Below are positions 60,201-64,000 of a stretch of DNA of 64,000 nucleotides, piece after piece. The notes below the pieces were generated by a model. The model made no database searches and was not told the DNA's origin. It saw only the letters and a list, made by a program, of their open reading frames with translations. Position 1 is the first letter of the stretch; each line of letters opens with the position of its first letter. This DNA comes from Ridgeia piscesae (taxonomy: Eukaryota; Annelida; Polychaeta; Sabellida; Siboglinidae), in NCBI GenBank assembly GCA_025642075.2, contig JAODUO010000077.1, forward strand, positions 477,501 to 541,500, given 5' to 3'. The position numbers were made by a program, and so were the translations under genes.

Positions 60201-61521
60201 AAAATGCCATCTTGACTTCCCTGGGAAGCATCCAGCCACACTGCAATTAATGCGCAAAAACTAACAGTACTCGTTTATACAGCTGAGTGAACTAGACCAA
60301 TATAGAGTTCACGACCTTGCCCAAGGTTCAATATGGCAGCACGAGATTCAAACCCGGGTTGTATAAAATAACTAAATATACTTATATAGTGCCAAATGTA
60401 CTTACAACTATTCCATATATATATTATATTATATATACAATTAGTTGAGAGTCCACAGTTCCAGCCACTGAGCCACTGCATTATTACACCTGTGCAATCT
60501 AATCAAACAGGGCAGCTACATCTCCGACAGAGCTTACTAGATTACGATGTGGACATCTGAAGGATCTCAGGGCAAAATGCGATGTTATTTTTATGGTTTT
60601 CAGCAGAAGCTAATACTGCATTTCATCCTCAGAATGTAAATAAATAAACATTTACAAAAGCTATTTAAATATATTACAAGCCAAAAATAAAGAGAACGGT
60701 TTCAACGGTCGATACGTTTACAAGTACAATTTCGCCACAGTCTCACCTGCTGTAAGTAGACAAGCACCACTCACCCTCGGATACGACCCCGTCAGTGTCA
60801 TCCCGCACTTTTCTACTTGACCCTGAACCTGAGTCCCGCCTCCTCTCCACGCCGTACTCCCTGCTCCCCCCACTTCCCCTGCTCCGTGTTGACCTCCGTC
60901 CACTCATGTACTTGTCTGGGCTGTACTCCGACTTGTAGAGTGAACTTGACACGGATGACCGAATCTGTTCCTTATTCGCATCGCTGTGCACGTGTGCACT
61001 ATGTGACCGCCTCACACCCGACAGCTTTGCACGCTTACTCTGTAGGATATCCTTGAGCAGCTTGAGTTCAGAGGTCACATTGCTACTGCTCACGGAACTA
61101 CTTCCGTTGCTGCTGTCATTCAGCGTCACCTCGGTTGAGACCGGTTCCCGCTCCGACCACCTCGAGCAGTGCGGTTGTGGGCGAGAGTTCGACGGTTGTG
61201 GTTTAATTCCCTGCATTTTTGGCGAAAATGCAAAGTTCGCGGCGATACGGCGGTTCTGATTGAGAGGTTTGATTGGCCGGTTCTCGTACTGCAAGTAGCG
61301 TGACTCCTGCTGGTGCTGGGAGTCACCACTAGAGGGCGGTACGCTTGAGGACGACGTGTCTCTCTCCGGGACGTCTTTCGGGTGGGTGCCGGCGGTCGGG
61401 CTGTCTTGAGGGAGGGCTGTGGGGGAGGTTCCGAGGTGGAGGGGCTTCAGAGGACTCATTGTCAGCTCAGAGTTGATTGGTAGATACCGCGTCTCTGCGT
61501 CGAGTAGACTGGTGAGTTCAT
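41110..61521 (-). CDS. multi-exon IQ-motif / coiled-coil / fibronectin-III protein (C-terminal part of gene)
   Basis: Sixteen exons on the minus strand, about 4.4 kb of coding sequence (some 1,460 codons); the 5' part lies beyond the right window edge. Order: a Ser-rich basic region; an IQ motif (LQAFWRGFHTRHK), which binds calmodulin-like light chains; several short coiled-coil-prone exons; one FN3 domain split over three exons; a 530-codon Ser/Arg-rich disordered exon; micro-exons; and a C-terminus ending LFAKLQQRLSANKS. Exon phases chain as 1-1-2-0-2-0-1-1-1-2-1-0-2-0-0-2, strong evidence for one gene. The FN3 domain (PTPPENLRIFQ, GYRVYANG, YRLTVRAVAALGDS) resembles those of RIM-binding proteins. 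The IQ plus coiled-coil part recalls centrosomal or ciliary scaffold proteins. I do not recognise the orthologue. The last junction (46,804 to 41,481) does not match in phase, so at least one exon is probably missing between them. Confidence 0.85.
41495..41815. repeat. 27-bp minisatellite next to the last acceptor, with TGACGTCA octamers
   Basis: About 12 copies of a gtcatgacatacagtgtgac plus atcagca unit start roughly 15-20 bp upstream of the acceptor of the last exon. Four copies carry a perfect CREB/ATF octamer TGACGTCA (41,543; 41,570; 41,597; 41,678), mostly spaced by exactly one unit. Confidence 0.92.
42160..46615. repeat. 37-bp minisatellite of 4.4 kb with degraded interior
   Basis: The unit combines acaaccatgcatgaaaggta with agacgtgagattggggt; variants have atg, gtg or a deletion after aagac/aagat. 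Copies at both edges (42,160-43,180 and 46,320-46,615) are nearly perfect. Copies between about 43,190 and 46,310 carry deletions in almost every unit. The array lies in the intron before the last recognised exon of the minus-strand gene. Its frames are open for hundreds of codons (Cys/His/Pro-rich) and are not genes. Confidence 0.97.
46804..46835 (-). CDS. IQ/FN3 gene, 32-nt micro-exon
   Basis: Acceptor tctgccag|CAG and donor GGGAGCAG|gtatct. It encodes QRDVFSRTGS plus a split codon. The acceptor is a NAGNAG (ccagcag), so a one-codon alternative is possible. Phase 0 in fits the preceding exon; phase 2 out has no partner yet. Confidence 0.65.
46836..47490 (-). other. intron of the IQ/FN3 gene
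   Basis: AT-rich intron between two small exons. No repeat or embedded gene was recognised. Confidence 0.6.
47491..47538 (-). CDS. IQ/FN3 gene, 48-nt exon
   Basis: Acceptor tgtgtttcag|AAGGGA and donor GTCTCCCTG|gtaagt, exactly 16 codons (KGETEGQYTLRQCVSL), phase 0 on both sides, matching its neighbours. Confidence 0.75.
47820..48551. repeat. CA-rich microsatellite complex abutting a splice donor
   Basis: CA, CACG and ACCCC-containing runs fill most of an intron. On the minus strand the GT series begins directly at the donor GAGGG|gtgcgtgtgtg. A block of about 75 bp (cacacactgaaacagatcacattc...) occurs twice (47,840 and 48,005). The His/Thr-rich and Cys/Val-rich frames are artefacts. Confidence 0.93.
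48552..48714 (-). CDS. IQ/FN3 gene, exon with basic Ser/Pro segment
   Basis: Acceptor ctcccacag|GTCACG completes an Arg codon left by the previous exon. It encodes SRSDMSAIPVPAKKHPDSS, then PKDWKPVPPSTPKQ and RIRRSSSFSKATRG. The donor is followed at once by a GT repeat. Confidence 0.8.
48715..49344 (-). other. intron of the IQ/FN3 gene
   Basis: Ordinary AT-rich intron. No repeat or gene was seen inside it. Confidence 0.6.
49345..49670 (-). CDS. IQ/FN3 gene, Arg/Ser-rich exon
   Basis: Acceptor tctccccttgcag|CGTCAG and donor ACACAGAAG|gtactg; phase 0 in, 2 out. It encodes RQSSTRRSAREPHRKVR, then VGDRLTQKPPVLKTPSRD and RRRAYSEHSSPARSSERR. The composition continues that of the large preceding exon. 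Confidence 0.8.
49671..49723 (-). other. 53-bp putative intron
   Basis: Donor GGCAGC|gtgtac and acceptor ccttgcag, phase 0 on both sides. Without removal the frame runs into a stop at 49,535. The length is very short compared with the other introns. An assembly indel is the alternative explanation. Confidence 0.55.
49724..51315 (-). CDS. IQ/FN3 gene, giant Ser/Arg-rich exon
   Basis: A 1,592-nt exon (530 codons) opened by acceptor gtttcctgtttcag|ATACAA in phase 1. It starts TNNGGSPPGGSPPGG and is rich in Ser, Arg, Asp and Gln throughout, so probably disordered. It contains a short four-copy repeat of TAGGQ near 50,560-50,610. One helix-prone block (IQEALIKRLEVGRDKGMLVE and KMAAKMHKRK) stands out as a possible interaction segment. 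Many RRxS and SxxR motifs suggest kinase targets. Confidence 0.85.
51316..51684 (-). other. intron of the IQ/FN3 gene, non-repetitive part
   Basis: AT-rich intron sequence between the giant-exon acceptor and the 20-bp repeat array. Confidence 0.6.
51690..51933. repeat. 20-bp minisatellite containing the splice donor motif
   Basis: About 12 copies of gtcagtcaccccgactctag (minus-strand reading), the first starting at the first intron base of the exon that ends at 51,934. Every unit junction recreates CTAG|GTCAGT, closely matching the true donor CCAG|GTCAGT. Confidence 0.92.
51934..52094 (-). CDS. IQ/FN3 gene, last FN3 exon and acidic linker
   Basis: Acceptor ctgttacag|ACTGAC (phase 2). It encodes the FN3 G-strand region LTVRAVAALGDSADSN, followed by an acidic, Pro/Asp-rich linker (HAEGEEGRD, PPPPPDDDNDSPD). 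The donor lies at the edge of the 20-bp repeat. Confidence 0.88.
52095..53097 (-). other. intron of the IQ/FN3 gene with degenerate repeats
   Basis: Contains a degenerate series of aggtcaaggccaacctcg-like units of about 45-55 bp at 52,310-52,535, then a SINE copy. Confidence 0.7.
52650..52945 (-). mobile_element. tRNA-derived SINE copy in intron
   Basis: The minus-strand head tagtgcagtggctgaagcatc (A-box) is followed by B-box-like gatgttcaaatcc. The body follows: ttgctccagttcact, ctgctgtatgatagaatacctgg and ctatagagagtgg. The 3' portion is more diverged. Confidence 0.8.
53098..53194 (-). CDS. IQ/FN3 gene, middle FN3 exon
   Basis: Acceptor tctgttgacag|GGTACC and donor ACGTACAG|gtatac; phase 1 in, 2 out. 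It encodes YRVYANGCAKGMVAG and MKALVEGLSSTNTY, the C-C'-E strand region of an FN3 domain. Confidence 0.88.
53195..53666 (-). other. intron of the IQ/FN3 gene
   Basis: Unremarkable AT-rich intron between FN3 exons. Confidence 0.6.
53667..53843 (-). CDS. IQ/FN3 gene, first FN3 exon
   Basis: Acceptor tttgctgacag|GATCC, donor CCAATCATTG|gtaaga; phase 1 in and out. It encodes a Ser/Pro linker and then PTPPENLRIFQRTATSGVLQ with WEASV, the A-B strands of the FN3 domain including its conserved Trp. The acceptor and first bases of this exon are copied many times upstream in the intron. Confidence 0.88.
53836..54645. repeat. 43-bp minisatellite spanning an intron-exon boundary
   Basis: About 19 copies of a ggaggatcctgtcagcaaat plus acacttcattacacactgca ctg unit. 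In the minus-strand reading each copy contains tttgctgacag|GATCCTCC, i.e. the 3' splice site plus about 18-20 diverged first bases of the exon starting at 53,843. Copies from 54,230 on include truncated versions. Confidence 0.95.
54646..54916 (-). other. remaining intron sequence
   Basis: Non-repetitive intron between the 43-bp array and the exon at 54,917-55,006. Confidence 0.6.
54917..55006 (-). CDS. IQ/FN3 gene, 90-nt exon with GC donor
   Basis: Acceptor tcttgcaatgcag|GAGCTA and donor CAGCCTG|gcaagt, a non-canonical GC-AG intron; phase 1 on both sides. It encodes ASCDIRLSIDTEDHL and HVAHPGDTSAELQP. Confidence 0.75.
55007..55384 (-). other. intron of the IQ/FN3 gene, non-repetitive part
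   Basis: AT-rich sequence between an acceptor and the 24-bp donor-containing repeat. Confidence 0.6.
55385..55785. repeat. 24-bp minisatellite containing the splice donor
   Basis: About 16 copies. In the minus-strand reading the unit starts gtaggatatcacac and ends gatgacacag. It begins at the first intron base after the exon ending at 55,775, and its last ten bases (gatgacacag) mimic the exon end (gacgacacag), recreating ACACAG|GTAGGA at many junctions. Confidence 0.93.
55775..55859 (-). CDS. IQ/FN3 gene, coiled-coil-prone exon
   Basis: Acceptor ctgttcccag|GTGTCC, donor GACACAG|gtagga; phase 0 in, 1 out. It encodes VSQLQEVLTSISNYVFQGG and a DQDD end. Confidence 0.83.
55993..56372 (-). mobile_element. 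LINE remnant, ORF2 C-terminus, in intron
   Basis: Minus-strand frames read RMKLMRSGLKWAGSVERMGD, then RGGRPRLRREDCVKRDLERV and GGEWRKQQK. This is the WAGH-box and GRPxxRW region of RTE/BovB-like or related non-LTR elements, followed by an A-rich 3' end. It is broken by frameshifts. Confidence 0.88.
56373..56746 (-). other. intron of the IQ/FN3 gene
   Basis: No embedded gene or repeat was recognised. Confidence 0.55.
56747..56876 (-). CDS. IQ/FN3 gene, Gln-rich coiled-coil exon
   Basis: Acceptor gtttccacag|TCACCT, donor CAGAAACAG|gtagct; phase 2 in, 0 out. It encodes HLCQQSAQGRQQSSQLSVDA and SLKESELETTCQSLQKQ, with heptad-like spacing at the end. Confidence 0.8.
56877..57725 (-). other. intron of the IQ/FN3 gene
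   Basis: AT-rich intron. No gene or clear element was seen. Confidence 0.55.
57726..57862 (-). CDS. IQ/FN3 gene, helix-rich exon
   Basis: Acceptor tctggcgtttag|GTGCAG, donor AGAAACAG|gtctgt; phase 0 in, 2 out. It encodes VQSLQTWKSDVLCSREELVN and HKHLAEEAKSSQS, alpha-helical and partly coiled-coil-like. Confidence 0.8.
57863..58767 (-). other. intron of the IQ/FN3 gene with a tRNA-like segment
   Basis: AT-rich intron. On the plus strand at 58,337-58,410 it carries an A-box-like tggctcgattggtagacg and a perfect B-box ggttcgaaccc. The two are about 58 bp apart, longer than in a standard tRNA, and the ends do not pair. It is therefore more likely a SINE head or tRNA-like relic than a tRNA gene. 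Confidence 0.5.
58768..58843 (-). CDS. IQ/FN3 gene, coiled-coil exon
   Basis: Acceptor gtcatttcacag|ACAGAA, donor CAGGAG|gtcagt; phase 2 in, 0 out. It encodes QKRLYEEEKQLRHLQMDALK with YLWQE, a clear amphipathic helix continuing from the end of the IQ exon. Confidence 0.85.
58844..59508 (-). other. intron of the IQ/FN3 gene
   Basis: No gene was recognised. A 91-codon plus-strand frame at 59,234-59,509 has no supporting motif. Confidence 0.5.
59509..59728. repeat. degenerate 17-27-bp minisatellite near a donor
   Basis: About 11 imperfect copies of a ctgcattactgaggtgg unit, ending some 25 bp inside the intron from the donor of the IQ exon. Confidence 0.8.
59751..59899 (-). CDS. IQ/FN3 gene, IQ-motif exon with apparent one-base indel
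   Basis: Acceptor ctacttacag|TGGAGA, donor CTCAGCAG|gtacac. In phase from the upstream exon it reads ETLAATKLQAFWRGFHTRHK and DPAVLRLKQELRDRRA, then a TGA. The next frame gives EAHIRHLTEELS, which continues in correct phase into the coiled-coil exon at 58,768-58,843. The exon is 149 nt, whereas 148 or 151 would keep frame. The IQ consensus (LQxxxRGxxxR) is complete. Confidence 0.82.
59900..60774 (-). other. intron of the IQ/FN3 gene
   Basis: Contains a SINE copy (60,120-60,482) and AT-rich sequence. No gene was seen inside it. Confidence 0.6.
60120..60482 (-). mobile_element. tRNA-derived SINE copy with an internal insertion
   Basis: Minus-strand head gcagtggctcagtggctgg (A-box), B-box cccgggtttgaatctcg, and the shared body: accttgggcaagg, agttcactcagctgtat, cgcattaattgcagtgtggctgg and cccagggaagtcaagatgg. 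About 80 bp of AT-rich DNA (60,362-60,440) separate A- and B-box, an insertion absent from the copy at 32,500. Confidence 0.87.
60775..61521 (-). CDS. IQ/FN3 gene, Ser-rich exon (most upstream exon in window)
   Basis: Acceptor tgttgtgtctgtgtcag|ATGAAC, donor TCCGAGG|gtgagt; phase 1 on both sides, 249 codons. It begins ELTSLLDAETRYLPINSELT and contains a helical ELKLLKDILQSKRAKL block and a basic C-terminal half rich in RRS and SGS motifs. Upstream exons lie beyond 64,000 or were not recognised. Confidence 0.83.
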
Positions 61522-61622
61522 CTGACACAGACACAACAAGACGCTTTACTAGAGACACTTAGGAAATACACACTGATATATGAACTGTGACGTGTGTGAA
61601 CAATAGCCTACATGCCTGTAGA

Positions 61623-61624
<2 letters not shown>

Positions 61625-61681
<57 letters not shown>

Positions 61682-61787
61682 TGTGTTTGTGTGTTTGTGT
61701 GTTTGTGTGTTTGTGTGTTTGTATGTTTGTATGTTTGTATGTATGTTTGTATGCATGAGGTTTTTTGTATATATATGTATGTTTGTT

Positions 61788-61846
<59 letters not shown>

Positions 61847-62049
61847 TTGTATGCATGTTTGTGTATGTGTTTGTATGCATGTTTGTGTGTGTTTGCATAT
61901 ATGTTTGTGTGTGTTTATTTATATATGTATGTCTTGTATGTATGTTTGTGTGTATGTATATATGTTTGTGTATGTGTGTTTGTATGCATGTTTTTTTTTA
62001 ATGTATATGTTTGTGTGTTTGTATGTATGTTTCTGTGTGTTTGTATGTT

Positions 62050-62082
<33 letters not shown>

Positions 62083-62412
62083 GTTTGTGTGTTTGTATGT
62101 ATGTTTGTGTGTGTTTGTATGCATCTTTTTGTGTGTTTGTGTATGCATGTTTGTGTGTGTTTGTATATTATGTATGTTTGTGTGTGTGTTTGTATGTATG
62201 GTGTGTGTGTGTGTATGTGTGTGTGTGTGTGTGTTTGTATATATGTATGTTTGTGGGTGTTTGTATGTATGTTTCTGCGTGTATGTTTTTGTGTGCATGT
62301 TTGTGTGTGTATTTGTATATATGTATGTTTGTGTGTTTGTATGTTTGTATGTTTGTATGTTTGTTTGTTTGTTTGTGTGTGTTTGTATATATGTATGTTT
62401 GTGTGTGTCAGT
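61625..62412. repeat. TG / TTTG / TATG microsatellite complex
   Basis: A pure GT run is followed by GTTT-GTAT mixtures and two TA runs (61,795-61,840 and 62,050-62,080). Unit types change in blocks. The long open frames (Cys/Val/Tyr) are repeat artefacts. Confidence 0.95.
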
Positions 62413-63400
62413 ATATGTCAGTGTTTGATGAAAAATAACTGCAAGGCGAAAAGTACAATACTAGAGATGTGTGGAGGAAAGTTAACTGGGACCTCTCTAA
62501 GATCTATGAACAGCAGGAAAGGATCGTGACAAATGGAGGAACAGGATCATGACTGTCACCAGGCGTCAGCCTTGACCCAGTGGCACAAAGTGTGACAAGG
62601 TGACGTCTACAAACATATTTCACACATCACCTTTCAATAGACATTTCACGTCATCTTGTCAACCTGCCTGTGTTTGCTATAATCCAATTAACACTGTGTG
62701 TACTGCTCCAAAAACACGTGATGGATTGACTGCCAATAACTCTGCACACGAGTGACTGATCCAGCGTCACACAATACAGACAGACTGATACATAAAACAT
62801 CCACAGCGCACTGCGTGAACCTGGCTCTACACAGCCACAACACACAAGTGACAGGTGTCGATTAATGTCGATTCACCACTGCGCCGGTCTCGATCTGTCA
62901 CACAACACTACCTACGTTCTGGCAAGATGCCAGAGGGCCACAAACAAACGTCTCATGGAGTAAATGGTTGTTTTGTTACTTTTATATACCTCACACCTCA
63001 GTGACTGATCCTGCGGACATGTTGCAACAGAGATGCACATATGTCATGAGCATTTAAGTTGGACAGTAAATCATAACATATACATGTTATACGAGTCAGA
63101 AATATTTTTCGAAACAATCGAAAGTGTGTGGTATCCCACAAGCCATGCTAACTAATTTGTGAATTTTTTATAAACCATTGGAAAACTACTTAATATGCGT
63201 TCACATCTAAATTCCGTGGGAAATGTTGCAAAGTAGGCTGGCTCTCTATTTATTTTCATGTCGCTGTGTATTCATACTTTGGCATTAATGATAAAAACAT
63301 AATGCAGAACAATATCAAAACCACAGAAAGAAACACCTGCTTATTTGGGAGAACTGCATGAAAATGAACTTCAGAACGGCAGCTGAGGAAGACGACAATT
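62413..63400 (-). other. intron of the IQ/FN3 gene, no feature recognised
   Basis: Presumed intron upstream of the exon at 60,775-61,521. No further exon could be supported. Confidence 0.45.
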
Positions 63401-64000
63401 GAAGAGAGTGGGGGGGGGCTGCTGGGTGAGATGATATCTGGAGGGGGCTATTGAGGATGATGACAATAACAGAGGGAGCTGTTGGGGATGATGACAGTTA
63501 CAGAGAGGGGGGCTGTTGGGGATGATGACAGTTTCAGAGAGGGGGCTGTTGGGGATGATGACAGTTACAGAGAGGGGCTGTTGGGGATGATGACAGTTAC
63601 AGAGAAGGGGCTGTTGGGGATGATGACAGTTACAGAGAGAGCTGTTGGGGATGATGACAGTTACAGAGAGGGGGGCTGTTGCAGTTACAGAGGGGTTGTT
63701 GTTGGGGATGATGACAGTTACAGAGAGGGGGGCTGTTGCAGTTACAGAGGGGTTGTTGTTGGGGATGATGACAGTTACAGAGAGGGGGCTGTTGCAGTTA
63801 CAGAGGGGTTGTTGTTGGGGATGATGACAGTTACAGAGAGGGGGGCTGTTGCAGTTACAGAGGGGTTGTTGTTGGGGATGATGACAGTTACAGAGAGGGG
63901 CTGTTGCAGTTACAGAGGGGTTGTTGTTGGGGATGATGACAGTTACAGAGAGGGGCTGTTGCAGTTACAGAGGGGTTGTTGTTGGGGATGATGACAGTTA
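63400..64000. repeat. compound minisatellite running to the window edge
   Basis: The first part has a 34-38-bp unit built on ttggggatgatgacagttac and agagaggggctg. From 63,670 on, a 58-62-bp higher-order unit alternates this with gttgcagttacagaggggttg. The array continues beyond the window. The 169-codon frame over it is not a gene. Confidence 0.93.

Noticed and set aside
61587..62529. 283-codon Cys/Val/Tyr-rich frame
   Set aside because: Translation of the TG/TATG microsatellite.

Overview
The window looks like nuclear DNA from a bilaterian animal, probably a marine invertebrate; the clade cannot be fixed from the sequence. The evidence is GT-AG introns with consistent phase, a secreted-type serpin, a 12-finger C2H2 zinc-finger protein, an IQ/coiled-coil/fibronectin-III protein spread over 16 recognisable exons, decayed non-LTR retrotransposons, a tRNA-derived SINE family and very abundant micro- and minisatellites. 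No bacterial, organellar, rRNA or CRISPR features were seen.

Layout. 1-3,960 is gene-free sequence with a small tandem repeat and a TG-rich array. 3,960-5,000 holds a decayed LINE reverse transcriptase (minus). 5,722-8,383 holds a serpin (minus, two exons seen, the start-codon exon not found) with an unusual hydrophobic C-terminal tail. 11.1-11.5 kb is a MITE-like inverted repeat. 14,399-15,613 encodes a protein with a dual-specificity-phosphatase-like domain whose catalytic loop is degenerate (minus). 17.0-20.1 kb is a foldback-type element with arms of about 1 kb. 20.8-25.6 kb is a chain of minisatellites, including two related arrays in opposite orientation. 26.6-33 kb contains SINE copies, a LINE 3' end and long TG tracts. 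35.2-35.6 kb is a minisatellite. 36,385-38,166 is a single-exon C2H2 protein (minus) with two decayed extra fingers downstream of its stop. 38.9-39.8 kb is a 36-bp minisatellite, and 40.3-40.5 kb is another LINE remnant.

From 61,521 down to 41,110 (minus) runs the main gene. An N-terminal part not yet complete at the window edge leads to a Ser-rich region, an IQ motif, three short coiled-coil-like exons, one FN3 domain split over three exons, a very large basic Ser/Arg-rich exon, micro-exons and a C-terminal exon ending at 41,110. Exon phases chain without conflict, apart from one apparent one-base indel in the IQ exon and one unresolved junction before the last exon.

The most interesting signal is that several introns of this gene carry minisatellites whose repeat unit contains, or directly abuts, the gene's own splice site. 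In one intron the unit spans the 3' splice site plus the first bases of the exon (about 19 copies). In two others it contains the 5' splice site. This suggests repeated local tandem duplication of exon-intron junctions. Deletion-rich corruption inside the largest arrays and the frameshift in the IQ exon also point to imperfect consensus quality, so some breaks may be technical.
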